Assembly (NCBI RefSeq): GCF_001015195.1
Contig: NZ_LDES01000046.1
Location: 177,532-241,531 of the forward strand
DNA from: Sphingomonas sp. Y57
Lineage (GTDB): Bacteria; Pseudomonadota; Alphaproteobacteria; Sphingomonadales; Sphingomonadaceae
Direction of reading: 5' to 3'
Length of the DNA: 64,000 nt
The notes under the pieces were generated by a model. It was not told the DNA's origin. It saw only the letters and a program-made list of their open reading frames with translations, and did no database searches. The stretch's first letter is position 1. The number at the start of each line of letters is the position of its first letter. This document shows positions 1 to 8,980 of this stretch, piece after piece. The translations under genes were made by a program, and so were the position numbers.

Positions 1-231
1 CGCGGTCCCTTTTTCGGGATCGTGTTCGCGCTGGGGACCGACGGTGCGATGGACAGCTCGATCATCATCCGCTCGATCGCAGCCACCCCGACGCGGCTGG
101 TTGCGCGCGCGGGTGGAGGCATCGTCGCCGACAGCATTCCGGACGCTGAATATGCGGAGCTTCGCGCCAAGATCGACCCAGTGATCGATCCGCCATGGCC
201 CTCGCCGACCGTCGTTGACGAAGCCTCTTGA
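1..231 (+). CDS. pabB: Chorismate-binding enzyme, C-terminal fragment (aminodeoxychorismate synthase component I, PabB-like)
   Basis: Only the last 76 residues lie in the window; the gene enters from the left edge in frame 1. The fragment shows the end of the chorismate-binding domain shared by PabB and TrpE: GAMDSSIIIRSI at fragment residues 15-26 and GGGIVADS at 38-45, then the EYAEL stretch. In this family these segments line the chorismate/Mg2+ site. GGGIVADS is closer to PabB than to TrpE, which usually has GAGVVADS, so 4-amino-4-deoxychorismate synthesis for folate is the better guess. A pabC-like lyase for the next step lies about 13 kb downstream, but the two genes are not linked in an operon. 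TrpE cannot be excluded from this fragment. Confidence 0.75.
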   Translation, partial: RGPFFGIVFALGTDGAMDSSIIIRSIAATPTRLVARAGGGIVADSIPDAEYAELRAKIDPVIDPPWPSPTVVDEAS

Positions 232-253
232 CACGATATTGCAGGCGTATTGA

Positions 254-273
254 AACAGCCGTACCGAACTGTT
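254..273. promoter_or_regulatory. Possible promoter/operator region of the TetR gene
   Basis: A TTGACA hexamer at 228-233 overlaps the stop of the upstream gene. About 20 bases later an inverted repeat AACAG-N10-CTGTT occupies 254-273, where a -10 element would be expected. TetR-family genes are commonly autorepressed from such sites. The arms are only five bases, so this is a weak call. Confidence 0.25.
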
Positions 274-344
274 ACATGGTAGTCGTAGATAAGGATGGAC
301 TGCCGGTGGCTGCATCGAAGAAAGCCGATTGTTGTGGCGGCGAC

Positions 345-929
345 ATGACGGGTCTGAAAAAGACTGCGGCGACTCGCGTGTTCGAGGCGGCCCGCGATCT
401 TTTCTACCACCGCGGCATCCGCGCCGTCGGCGTCGACGAGATCGTCTGCAAGGCGGGTGTGACCAAGCCGAGCCTCTATCGCGCCTTCGCCTCCAAGGAC
501 GATCTGATAGCAGCCTGCCTGGAAGAAAGCGGCCGTGAAAGCCGTGCCGCGCTCGAATTGGTGCTGGAGGAAGGCGGGGAGCATCCGCGCGACAAGCTCC
601 GCGCGATGGTGCGCTATTTCGCCCGCAAGGTTGCCGCGCCCGATTTCCGTGGCTGCCCGATGAGCAACACCGCGGTCGAGATTCCCGAACCTGGCCACCC
701 GGGCCGCACCGTCCTCGAGAATTGCAAGGCCGACATGCGCGCCATGATCGCGAGCGTGACCCGGCAGCTGGGTATCGAGGACCCCGAGGAGCTCGCCGAC
801 GGGCTGATGCTGATCATCGAAGGTGGAATGGCGACCCATCACATCTTCGGGAGCCAGGGCCCCTGTGCAACGATGGTCGCGGCAAGCGACGCACTGATCG
901 ACGCTTATCTCGCCAAGCGTCCCGCCTGA
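345..929 (+). CDS. TetR/AcrR family transcriptional regulator
   Basis: This 194-residue protein has an N-terminal TetR helix-turn-helix: TRVFEAARDLFYHRGIRAVGVDEIV followed by AGVTKPSLYRAFASKDDL, within residues 8-55. The C-terminal half contains FRGCPMSNTAVEIPEPGHP, typical of a TetR subfamily with a small-molecule binding pocket; the ligand cannot be told from sequence. The frame stays open back to a TTG at 228, but that codon lies inside a TTGACA promoter-like hexamer and the intervening sequence looks non-coding, so the ATG at 345 is preferred. No obvious target operon is adjacent, because the next gene is a separate RcnB-like protein 174 bases away. Confidence 0.88.
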   Translation: MTGLKKTAATRVFEAARDLFYHRGIRAVGVDEIVCKAGVTKPSLYRAFASKDDLIAACLEESGRESRAALELVLEEGGEHPRDKLRAMVRYFARKVAAPDFRGCPMSNTAVEIPEPGHPGRTVLENCKADMRAMIASVTRQLGIEDPEELADGLMLIIEGGMATHHIFGSQGPCATMVAASDALIDAYLAKRPA

Positions 930-1103
930 TCCGGCTTCGCCGGAGGAAGTTCGACAGGCAACCCTCCTTTTCCTTTCATTTCGCTGACGGTCCCGTTCCC
1001 GGCGCATTCAGTCGCGCTGTGCGAATCAGGAACCTGTGCTGGCGCCGATCATTGACGCCGCCACGACCGATATTCGGAAGTGAGAGTGAGAAGGAGAAAT
1101 CCG

Positions 1104-1580
1104 ATGCGTACACCGATCATCCTGGCGCTGATGGCTGCAGTTGCCGTCCCGTCGATCGCCCAGGCCCAGTCGCTTCGCGAGGCTCGTGAGAGCCAGCGCG
1201 ACGTGCGCGAAGAGCGGCGCGACCTGCGTGACGCCCAGCGCTACGGCGACCGCCACGACGTACGCGAGGCCCGCAAGGATCTGCGCCACGCCCAGCGTGA
1301 GGCCCGCGAGGACTGGCGCGACTATCGCAAGTCGCACCGCGACGTCTATCGCCGCCCCGCCTATGTCGGCCCGCGCGGTTATGTCTATCGACCGGTTGCC
1401 GCAGGCCACCGCTTCGCGCCGGCCTATTACCACTCCCGCTATGTGATCAATGATCCGTGGCGCTATCGCCTGCCCGCCACTACCGGCGTGAACCGCTGGG
1501 TGCGCTATGGTAACGACGTGGTTCTGGTGAACGTGCGTACCGGTCGCGTCGTCGAGGTTCATCGTTCCTTCTTCTGGTAA
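1104..1580 (+). CDS. RcnB-like periplasmic protein
   Basis: A 158-residue secreted protein. Residues 1-22 form a signal peptide ending AQAQ. Residues 23-80 are a highly charged Arg/Asp/Glu-rich helix (repeats such as REARES, RDVREERRDLRDAQR). The C-terminal domain has the RcnB pattern of an aromatic tail: VNRWVRYGNDVVLVNVRTGRVVEV. In E. coli RcnB is a periplasmic factor in nickel/cobalt homeostasis; many alphaproteobacterial relatives carry the same C-terminal domain with no proven metal role. A strong ribosome site (GAGAAGGAGA) precedes the ATG at 1104, so the in-frame GTG at 1080 is not used. A 12-bp hairpin follows the stop. Confidence 0.82.
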   Translation: MRTPIILALMAAVAVPSIAQAQSLREARESQRDVREERRDLRDAQRYGDRHDVREARKDLRHAQREAREDWRDYRKSHRDVYRRPAYVGPRGYVYRPVAAGHRFAPAYYHSRYVINDPWRYRLPATTGVNRWVRYGNDVVLVNVRTGRVVEVHRSFFW

Positions 1581-1594
1581 GGAGCGACAGCTGT

Positions 1595-1625
1595 CGGCCC
1601 CGGCATCCCGGCGATGCCGGGGCCG
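1595..1625 (+). terminator. Hairpin after the RcnB-like gene
   Basis: Perfect 12-bp arms (1595-1606 and 1614-1625) enclose a 7-base loop, 15 bases after the stop codon. No run of T follows, so it is a terminator-like hairpin rather than a classical intrinsic terminator. Confidence 0.5.
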
Positions 1626-1685
1626 CTTGCATGAAGTGTGTTAGGGGAATAGCACGGAGGCATAACCCATCAGGATGCCCCTCCC

Positions 1686-3503
1686 ATGACCCTTCGCCCC
1701 ATGCTGCTCGCCGCGACATTCCTTGCAATTATGTCCCCTCTGCACGGCCCGTCCGTCCAGGCCGCGGAACCTGCTGCAACGCCGGCCGCCTCGTCCGAGG
1801 ACACCGCGCTGATCAAGCTGTTCCACGACAGCGACGAAGCCGCGCTGAAGCGCAATCCCATCGAGGGCGTGTTCCGCGGCGACATGCGCTATGCTGGCCG
1901 GCTCGGTGACTATTTCAGCGACGATTATTATGCCGGCGAAAGAGGCGCTGCGGAGGCGGATCTTGCCGCGCTTCGCAAGATCGACAGGGCGAAACTGACC
2001 GCCACCAACCAGATCGCCTATGACGTGTTCCAATGGCGGACAGAGATTGCCCTGAAGGGATTCGCCCCCGACCTGATGGACGTCACCAAGGTCCAGCCTG
2101 TCGATCACTTCTCCGGCTTCCACACCTTCTATCCGGCCTTTGCCTCGGGCGGCGGTGCCGCGCCGTTCCGCACGGTCCAGGACTATGAGAACAACCTGCA
2201 ACGCCACCGCGACTATGTGGTGATGATCGATCGCTGGATCGAACGTTTCCGCCAGGGAATGAAGGCCGGTGTCGTCGAGCCCAAATTGGTCGTCAACAAC
2301 ATGATCGACCAGCTCGACCTGCAGATCGCGCAGGGAGTCGAGGGCTCGACCTTCTACGGTCCGGTCAAGGAGTTCCCCGCCGACATACCGGCCGCCGACC
2401 AGGCCCGCCTGCGCGCCGCGACCGTCGCCGCCATCCGCGACGGCATCCTCCCCGCCTATCAGCGCTTCCGCACCTTCCTGAAGACCGAATATCTGCCGGT
2501 CGCGCGCGACAGCGTCGGCCTGGTGGGCCTGAAGGGTGGCGACAAGCTCTACACCCATCTGATCGAGGTCAACACCACCCTGCCGCTCAAGGCCGAGGAC
2601 GTCCACGAACTGGGCCTGAAGGAGGTGGCGCGGATCACCGCCGAGATGGAGAAGATCAAGGCGCAGGTCGGCTTCAAGGGCAGCCTGGCCGAGTTCTTCG
2701 TCTATCTGCGCGACGATCCCAAATTCCAGCCGCCCAGCGCCGAATGGCTGCGCGAGGAATATTTCCGGATCGGCAAGCGCGTCGACCAGCGCATTCCGGA
2801 GCAATTCTCGCTGGTCCCCAGGAGCCCGCTCGAGATCAAGGCGGTCGAACCCTATCGCGAGAAGACCGAAGCGGGCGGCAGCTATCAGCAGGGCACCCCG
2901 GACGGGTCGCGCCCGGGCGTGTTCTATTACAACACCTATGACCTGAAATCGCGGACCACGCCGGGCATGGAGACGCTCTACCTGCACGAGGCGGTGCCGG
3001 GCCATCACTTCCAGATCAGCCTGGCACAGGAGAACAGGGAGCTGCCCGCCTTCATGCGCTTTGGCGGCAACACCGCCTTTGTCGAAGGATGGGCGCTCTA
3101 TGCCGAGACGCTGTGGAAGGATCTGGGCATGGAAACCGATCCCTACCAGCGCTTCGGCGGCCTGTCGGACGAGATGCTGCGCGCGATGCGGCTGGTGGTC
3201 GACACCGGCATCCACGCCAAGGGCTGGAGCCGCGATCAGGCGCTGAATTACATGCTGACCCATTCGAATATCGGCAAGGCCGACGCCACCGCCGAGGTCG
3301 AGCGCTATATCGCCATCCCGGGCCAGGCGCTCGCCTACAAGATCGGCGCGCTGACCATCCTCAAGCTCAAGGCAAAGGCGCAGAAGGAGCTGGGCGCGAA
3401 ATTCGACCCGCGGGCCTTCCACGCCCAGGTGCTCGATACCGGCGCGCTGCCGATGTCGGTGCTCGAGGCGAAGATCGACGCCTGGATCAAGGCGTCGAAA
3501 TAG
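1686..3503 (+). CDS. Secreted DUF885 family metallopeptidase-like protein
   Basis: A 605-residue protein with a signal peptide (residues 1-27, cleavage near VQAAEP). The DUF885 fold is indicated by its length and by HEAVPGHHFQ at about residues 434-443, an HExxxGHH-type zinc site, followed by FVEGWALYAE about 27 residues later, which supplies the glutamate ligand. Members of this family are believed to be zinc-dependent carboxypeptidase-like hydrolases, but the substrate is generally unknown. Expected location is the periplasm. The gene is monocistronic and converges on lysK, with a bipartite repeat in the gap. Confidence 0.9.
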   Translation: MTLRPMLLAATFLAIMSPLHGPSVQAAEPAATPAASSEDTALIKLFHDSDEAALKRNPIEGVFRGDMRYAGRLGDYFSDDYYAGERGAAEADLAALRKIDRAKLTATNQIAYDVFQWRTEIALKGFAPDLMDVTKVQPVDHFSGFHTFYPAFASGGGAAPFRTVQDYENNLQRHRDYVVMIDRWIERFRQGMKAGVVEPKLVVNNMIDQLDLQIAQGVEGSTFYGPVKEFPADIPAADQARLRAATVAAIRDGILPAYQRFRTFLKTEYLPVARDSVGLVGLKGGDKLYTHLIEVNTTLPLKAEDVHELGLKEVARITAEMEKIKAQVGFKGSLAEFFVYLRDDPKFQPPSAEWLREEYFRIGKRVDQRIPEQFSLVPRSPLEIKAVEPYREKTEAGGSYQQGTPDGSRPGVFYYNTYDLKSRTTPGMETLYLHEAVPGHHFQISLAQENRELPAFMRFGGNTAFVEGWALYAETLWKDLGMETDPYQRFGGLSDEMLRAMRLVVDTGIHAKGWSRDQALNYMLTHSNIGKADATAEVERYIAIPGQALAYKIGALTILKLKAKAQKELGAKFDPRAFHAQVLDTGALPMSVLEAKIDAWIKASK

Positions 3504-3525
3504 GCGTTCCGCCAATCGTCCCAGC

Positions 3526-3620
3526 GCGTCATCCCGGCGAAAGCCGGGATCTTCCTTCCTTGGGTGTCGTTCCAACAGCCTCGAAAAGGCAGGGAGATTC
3601 CGGCTTTCGCCGGAATGACG
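3526..3620. repeat. Bipartite REP/BIME-like repeat, copy 1
   Basis: Two inverted units face each other. Unit one, 3526-3552, reads GCGTCATCCCGGCGAAAGCC and on to a GGGATC end. Unit two, 3594-3620, is the inverted form with GATTCCGGCTTTCGCCGGAA followed by TGACG. Each unit is itself a short hairpin. The element lies between the convergent DUF885 and lysK genes. Related pairs occur at 24481-24579 and 58717-58807. Confidence 0.8.
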
Positions 3621-3778
3621 GAGAGAAAGGGAACGAAGCCGCCCCGCGTGGCCGCGCCGCATGATACGCAACGGCGCGGCCGACATGCGCGTCGCCGCCA
3701 TGCCAGTCCGAAAGGGGATGGACCGGCAGCGTAACGCCGATCGCGGACAAGGGTTTCCCGCCCGCCGAAATTATAGGC

Positions 3779-5374
3779 TCAAGCCAGAGCCTCGGCGATC
3801 AGGCGGCGGCTGTTGGCGATACCGTAGAGCGCGATGAAGCTGCCCATGCGCGGGCCCTGCTCGGCGCCGAGCAAGGTCTCGTAGAGGGCCTTGAACCAGT
3901 CGCGCAGCGAGGCGAAACCAAATGCCTCTTCCTTACCGATCGCATAGACCTCGTTCTGGATGTCCTCGGCCGAGGCGTCGGCCGGCATCGCCGCCAGCTT
4001 CGCGTCGAGCGCGCGCAGCGCCGCCGCCTCGCTCTCGGTCGGCTTGCGGCGCTTGAGCGTCGGCGCGACGAAGTCGCGGTGATAGGCCAGCGCATGGCCG
4101 ATCAGCCGGTCGAGCTCGGGATATTTCTCGGCCGAAGCGTCCGGCACATAATTGGCCAGATAGCCCCACACCTGCTCCTTCGACGCATCCCCCATCACCC
4201 CGACGAGGTTGAGCAGAAGGCCGAAGGTGACCGGCAACACGCTGTCGGGCACCGCGTCACCCGTCGCGCCATGGATATGGTGGACGGGATTGCCCAGCTT
4301 CTGTTCGATCGGCTGGCCGGCATAATTGCCGCGGAACTGCCAATATTCGTCGACCGCCCTGGGGATCACGCCCATGTGGAGCTGCTTCGCCTTCTTGGGC
4401 TCGCGATAGGCGTAGAAGGCCAGGCTCTCCTCAGGCCCATAGGTCAGCCATTGCTCGAGGCTGAGGCCATTGCCCTTCGACTTGGAGATCTTCTCGCCCT
4501 TCTCGTCGAGGAACATCTCGTAGTTGAAGCCCTCGGGCGGGCGGGCGCCCAGCTCGCGCGCGATTTTCGACGACTGGATGACCGAGTCGATCAGGTCCTT
4601 GCCGGACATCTCGTAATCGACGCCCAGCGCGACCCAGCGCATCGCCCAGTCGACCTTCCACTGGAGCTTCGCCTTGCCGCCGAGAATGGACTGGACGATC
4701 GTTTCTCCCTCGTCCTCGAAGCGGATCAGGCCCTGGTCGGCGTCGACCACCTCGACCGGAACCTGCAGGACGATGCCGCTCTTCGGGCTGATCGGCAGCA
4801 CCGGCGAATAGGTCGCCTGCCGCTCCTTGCGCAGCGTCGGCAGCATGATCCCCATGATGCCGTCATAATGGCGCAGGATATCCTTCAACGCCTCGTCGAA
4901 CTGGCCGCCCTCATAGGCTTCGGTCGACGAACGGAAGTCGTAGTCGAAGCCGAAGCGGTCGAGGAATTCGCGCAGCATGGCGTTGTTATGATGCGCAAAG
5001 CTCTCATATTTCCCGAACGGATCGGGGATCTTCGTCAGCGGCTTGCCGAGATGCTCGCGCAGCATCTCCTGGTTCGGCACGTTGTCCGGCACCTTGCGCA
5101 GTCCGTCCATGTCATCGCTGAACGCGATCAGGCGGGTCGGGATGTCCGACATCTCCTCATAGGCGCGGCGCACCATCGTCGTGCGCAGCACCTCATTGAA
5201 GGTGCCGATGTGCGGCAGTCCCGACGGACCATAGCCGGTCTCGAACAGCACATTCCCCTTGGCGGGCGCTCCCTTCTCGTAGCGCTTGAGCAGCTTGCGC
5301 GCCTCCTCATAGGGCCAGGCCTTGGAGACGAGCGCGGCTTCGCGCAGGGCGGCGGGAGGAATGCTGTCGGTCAT
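3779..5374 (-). CDS. lysK: Lysine--tRNA ligase, class I
   Basis: This 531-residue enzyme charges tRNA-Lys in the cytoplasm. It is the class I (Rossmann-fold) LysRS found in archaea and many alphaproteobacteria, not the common class II enzyme. The HIGH-type signature is PHIG at residues 54-57 (in GYGPSGLPHIGTF), and the KMSKS-type loop is KISKS at 295-299, followed by KGNG. Length is usual for the class. The frame is open further upstream, but the ATG at 5374 is preceded by AGGGGCG and starts the conserved sequence MTDSIPP. The gene is divergent from the DinG-like helicase. Confidence 0.95.
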   Translation of the reverse strand: MTDSIPPAALREAALVSKAWPYEEARKLLKRYEKGAPAKGNVLFETGYGPSGLPHIGTFNEVLRTTMVRRAYEEMSDIPTRLIAFSDDMDGLRKVPDNVPNQEMLREHLGKPLTKIPDPFGKYESFAHHNNAMLREFLDRFGFDYDFRSSTEAYEGGQFDEALKDILRHYDGIMGIMLPTLRKERQATYSPVLPISPKSGIVLQVPVEVVDADQGLIRFEDEGETIVQSILGGKAKLQWKVDWAMRWVALGVDYEMSGKDLIDSVIQSSKIARELGARPPEGFNYEMFLDEKGEKISKSKGNGLSLEQWLTYGPEESLAFYAYREPKKAKQLHMGVIPRAVDEYWQFRGNYAGQPIEQKLGNPVHHIHGATGDAVPDSVLPVTFGLLLNLVGVMGDASKEQVWGYLANYVPDASAEKYPELDRLIGHALAYHRDFVAPTLKRRKPTESEAAALRALDAKLAAMPADASAEDIQNEVYAIGKEEAFGFASLRDWFKALYETLLGAEQGPRMGSFIALYGIANSRRLIAEALA

Positions 5375-5526
5375 ATCGCGCCCCTGTAGCGACAGACCGC
5401 CCGAAAAAAAACCGTCATGCCCATCGCCTCCCAATATCCTCCCCCTCCCCATGCTGCGCATAGGGGGGATTTGCGGTCGGCTTTCCTGTTCCCCCATCGT
5501 TCCCGAGCCCCTACATGGGAAGGACA

Positions 5527-8265
5527 ATGCCGCCGCTCCCCCTCCCCTATCCCGCGCTCTACGCCACCCATGGCGGAATCTGGATCGCCGGGCAGGACGG
5601 CGAGGTGCGCGGGATCGGGCGAGGCGAGGCTGCGGCGCGGGCGGCGGAGACGCCGATGATCGTGCTCAACGCCGCGGTGACCGCCGCCCGTCTGGGCATC
5701 GCCGACTTCTCCGGCCTCGACCTGCTCGAGCTGTTCGCCTTCGTCCATCCGGCGCGCTTCGCGGTGCCGACGCCGGCGGGGCTCGCCCGCGCGCTGGGGC
5801 TGGCCCCGCCGATCGACGACGCCCGCGCGCCCGCCTTCCTGATCGAGGCCACGCAGGCGCTGCTCGCGCGGATGGCGGAGCCCGAGGGCTGGGCCGAGGC
5901 CTATGGCGCCTGGAACAGCGCCCAGTCGCTCGCCCGGCTGCGCTGGCCCTGGGCGGCGGCGATCGGCCGGGTTCTGACCGCGCCGGCCCGGCCCGAACGC
6001 GGCCTGTTCGCGCGCCTGCCCGAATGGGACGAGGCAGGCGGCCGCCCGCAGCCGCGCAACGTCCAGCTCGGCGAGGCGGAGACGCTCGACAGGCTCGCGC
6101 GGCTCGTCGGCGAAGGCGCCGAGGCGCGCGACGGGCAGAAGTTCTACGCCGCCACCAACGCCCGCGCCTTCGATCCGCGCTTCGGCGAGGGGCGGCCGAA
6201 CATCGTCCTTGCCGAGGCGGGGACCGGGATCGGCAAGACGCTCGGCTATCTTGCTCCCGCCTCGCTCTGGGCCGAGCAGGCCGACGGGCCGGTGTGGATA
6301 TCGACCTACACCAAGGCGCTCCAGCGCCAGCTCGACAAGGAGACCCGCCGGATCTTCCCCGACGCGGCGGTGCGGCGCGAGAAGGTGGTCGTCCGCAAGG
6401 GGCGGGAGAATTATCTCTGCCTGCTCAACCTGGAGGACGCGATCCAGGGCGGCTTCCAGAACCGCGCGGCGATCCTCGCCCAGCTCGTCGCGCGCTGGGC
6501 AATGTATTCGCGCGACGGCGACATGGTCGGCGGCGACCTGCCGGGGTGGCTGCCGACGCTGTTCCGCCGGGCCGGCTCGACCGCGCTGACCGACCGGCGC
6601 GGGGAATGTGTCTATGCGGGCTGCCCGCATTACCGGAAATGCTTCATCGAGCGCGCCGCGCGCGCCTCGGAAGGCGCCGACATCGTCATCGCCAACCATG
6701 CGCTGGTGATGATCCTCGCGCAGCGCCGTGCCGACGAGGGCCACCCGCTCGGCCGGATCGTCTTCGATGAGGGGCATCACCTGTTCGACGCTGCCGATTC
6801 GACCTTCGCCGCCGCGCTGACCGGGCAGGAGGCGATCGAGTTGCGGCGCTGGATCATCGGCCCCGAGGCCAAGTCGCGGGGCCGACGCCGCGGCTTGTCC
6901 GCGCGCCTGTCCGACGTCGCCAGCTATGACGAGGAAGGCGCGCTCGCGATCGAGGCGGCCTCGGCGGCGGCGACGCTGCTGCCGGCCGACGGCTGGCTCG
7001 GGAGGCTGGCTGAGAACCTGCCGCTCGGCCCGGTCGAGCGGCTGCTCGCGGCGGCGCGCGCGACGGTCTATGCCCGGGCGAATGCCCAGGACGCCGGCTA
7101 TGGACTGGAAACCGACGTCGGCGAACCCGATCCGGCACTGATCGACGCCGCCCAGCCCGCGATCGAGGCGCTGGAGAGCCTGATGCGGCCGATGGCGCGG
7201 CTGCGGCAGCGGCTGGCGGCGGTGATGGACGACGCGCCCGACTGGCTCGATGGCCAGGCGCGGGCGCGGATCGAGGGCGCGATCGCCGGGCTCACCCAGC
7301 GCGGCCAGCTCGTCGCCGCCTGGATCGCGATGCTCGCCCGGCTCGGCGGTCCGCTCGATCCCGATTTCGTCGACTGGCTCGCCGTCGACCGGATCGAGGG
7401 GCGCGAGATCGACATCGGCCTCCACCGCCACTGGCTCGATCCCTCGCGCCCGCTGGCGGAAACGGTTCTCAAGCCGGCGCATGGCGTGCTCGTCACCTCG
7501 GCGACGCTGCGCGACGGGGAGGACTGGGCGATCGCCGAGGCACGCGCCGGCACCGTCCATCTCGACCACGCCCCGCGCCATATCGCGGTGCCGAGCCCGT
7601 TCGACTATGCCGCCCATGCCGAGGTGCTGGTTGTCACCGACCTCAAGCGCGGCGACGTGGCGCAGCTCGGCCAGGCCTATCACCGGCTGATCGCCGCGGC
7701 GGGCGGCGGGACGCTCGGCCTGTTCACCGCCATCTCGCGCCTGCGCGCCGTCCATGCCCGCATCGCCGACCGGCTCGCCCGCGACGGGCTGCCGCTCTAC
7801 GCCCAGCATGTCGACCCGATCGACACCGGAACGCTGGTCGACATCTTCCGCGACGATCCCCACGCCTCGCTGCTAGGCACCGACGCGCTGCGCGACGGAG
7901 TCGACGTGCCCGGCGATTCGCTGCGGCTGGTGGTGATGGAGGGGATACCCTGGCCACGCCCCACCGTACTCCACGCCGCGCGCAAGGCCGCGGGCGGCGG
8001 CAGTGTGCATGATGACCGCATCGTCCGCGCACGGATGCGGCAGGCATTCGGCCGGCTGATCCGCAGCGCCAGCGACCGGGGCCATTTCGTCCTGCTCGGC
8101 GCGGCGACTCCGTCGCGGTTGCTCGATGCCTTTCCGGGCGGGGTGCCAGTGCTGCGCGTCACCCTGGACGAGGCGGTGGCGCGGATCGCGGCGGCCGCCG
8201 GCACCCGACAGGCGACCAATGCCGGGGTGTCAGACGATATCCTGCCGGGCCTGACCGAATCCTAG
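5527..8265 (+). CDS. DinG/XPD-family ATP-dependent DNA helicase
   Basis: A 912-residue superfamily 2 helicase. Walker A is AEAGTGIGKT at about residues 230-238 and the DEAH-type box reads DEGHH near 414. Between them are four cysteines, C298, C361, C366 and C372, at the spacing of the XPD/DinG 4Fe-4S cluster. The C-terminal half has motif V/VI features (DALRDGVDVPGDSLRLVVMEGIPWPRP; MRQAFGRLIRS). Such enzymes unwind DNA 5' to 3' and act in repair and on R-loops. The first ~220 residues are outside the helicase; a stretch LDLLELFAFVHPARFAVPTP resembles the LDTLELA part of DnaQ-type exonuclease domains, suggesting a decayed nuclease. GGAAGG upstream selects the ATG at 5527. Confidence 0.92.
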   Translation: MPPLPLPYPALYATHGGIWIAGQDGEVRGIGRGEAAARAAETPMIVLNAAVTAARLGIADFSGLDLLELFAFVHPARFAVPTPAGLARALGLAPPIDDARAPAFLIEATQALLARMAEPEGWAEAYGAWNSAQSLARLRWPWAAAIGRVLTAPARPERGLFARLPEWDEAGGRPQPRNVQLGEAETLDRLARLVGEGAEARDGQKFYAATNARAFDPRFGEGRPNIVLAEAGTGIGKTLGYLAPASLWAEQADGPVWISTYTKALQRQLDKETRRIFPDAAVRREKVVVRKGRENYLCLLNLEDAIQGGFQNRAAILAQLVARWAMYSRDGDMVGGDLPGWLPTLFRRAGSTALTDRRGECVYAGCPHYRKCFIERAARASEGADIVIANHALVMILAQRRADEGHPLGRIVFDEGHHLFDAADSTFAAALTGQEAIELRRWIIGPEAKSRGRRRGLSARLSDVASYDEEGALAIEAASAAATLLPADGWLGRLAENLPLGPVERLLAAARATVYARANAQDAGYGLETDVGEPDPALIDAAQPAIEALESLMRPMARLRQRLAAVMDDAPDWLDGQARARIEGAIAGLTQRGQLVAAWIAMLARLGGPLDPDFVDWLAVDRIEGREIDIGLHRHWLDPSRPLAETVLKPAHGVLVTSATLRDGEDWAIAEARAGTVHLDHAPRHIAVPSPFDYAAHAEVLVVTDLKRGDVAQLGQAYHRLIAAAGGGTLGLFTAISRLRAVHARIADRLARDGLPLYAQHVDPIDTGTLVDIFRDDPHASLLGTDALRDGVDVPGDSLRLVVMEGIPWPRPTVLHAARKAAGGGSVHDDRIVRARMRQAFGRLIRSASDRGHFVLLGAATPSRLLDAFPGGVPVLRVTLDEAVARIAAAAGTRQATNAGVSDDILPGLTES

Positions 8266-8361
8266 CGCGATCATCCGTCGCCCATATCGCTCACCCGCCC
8301 ATATCGTGATCGCAGGTCCTGCGGTCTTCCTTCCGTCGCATCTTTCGGGCATCACCGGATC

Positions 8362-8928
8362 ATGCCGAAGGAGAGCGCGGGGATCGTGAAGAAGCTGACG
8401 CTGTTGCGCCATGCCAAGTCGGGCTGGGACGATCCGGTCGCGCGGGATTTCGATCGTCCGCTGAACGGACGCGGCAAGCGCGCCGCACACCGGATCGGCC
8501 AGTATCTGCGCGATCACGACATGCATTTCGACCATGTCGTCTCCTCGCCCGCCGTCCGCTGCGTGGAGACGATCGAGCATCTCGCCGAAGGCACCGGCGA
8601 GACGATCGCTCCCGCCTGGGACAAGCGCGTCTATCTGGCTTCCGCGGTATCGCTGCTCGATGTCATCCAGGAAGCCGACGACCAGCACGAGACCCTGCTG
8701 CTGGTCGGCCACAATCCGGGGCTTGAGGATCTGGTGCTGATGCTGGTGCCGGACAGGCCTGACGACGCGGCGCGCGATCAGGTCGAAGAGAAGTTCCCGA
8801 CCGCGAGCATCGCCGAGATCAGCTTCCCCGTCGAGCATTGGGACGACATCCGCCCCAATGGCGGTCTGCTGTCGAAGTTCATCCGGCCGAGAGACCTCGA
8901 TCCGGGGCTGGGACCGGACCAGGACTGA
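8362..8928 (+). CDS. SixA-like histidine phosphatase
   Basis: A 188-residue member of the histidine phosphatase (phosphoglycerate mutase-like) superfamily. The catalytic RHAKS motif is at residues 15-19 (LTLLRHAKSGWDD), with a second conserved histidine in LLVGHNPGLEDL near residue 116. SixA removes phosphate from phosphohistidine of phosphotransfer proteins in E. coli; the substrate here is not known. Two starts are possible: ATG at 8362, or GTG at 8386 preceded by AAGGAG. The second would remove eight residues without touching the fold. The gene converges on merR. Confidence 0.88.
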   Translation: MPKESAGIVKKLTLLRHAKSGWDDPVARDFDRPLNGRGKRAAHRIGQYLRDHDMHFDHVVSSPAVRCVETIEHLAEGTGETIAPAWDKRVYLASAVSLLDVIQEADDQHETLLLVGHNPGLEDLVLMLVPDRPDDAARDQVEEKFPTASIAEISFPVEHWDDIRPNGGLLSKFIRPRDLDPGLGPDQD

Positions 8929-8946
8929 CACATCTGCCGACCGCGA

Positions 8947-8964
8947 TTCCGACAAGTGTCGGAA
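8947..8964. terminator. Short hairpin between convergent sixA-like gene and merR
   Basis: TTCCGACA (8947-8954) and TGTCGGAA (8957-8964) form an inverted repeat in the 52-base gap between two convergent genes. It could terminate both. There is no clear T run. Confidence 0.4.
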
Positions 8965-8980
8965 CGGCCGGGCATTCGGC

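Noticed and set aside
1641..3701. Long minus-strand open frame (686 codons) opposite the DUF885 gene
   Set aside because: Shadow of a GC-rich gene: the opposite strand encodes a protein with signal peptide and HEAVPGHH motif, and the translation here is Arg/Leu/Gly-rich low complexity.
5371..7863. Minus-strand open frame of 830 codons opposite the DinG-like helicase
   Set aside because: No motifs, biased composition, and it overlaps the lysK start region; the plus-strand helicase accounts for the sequence.
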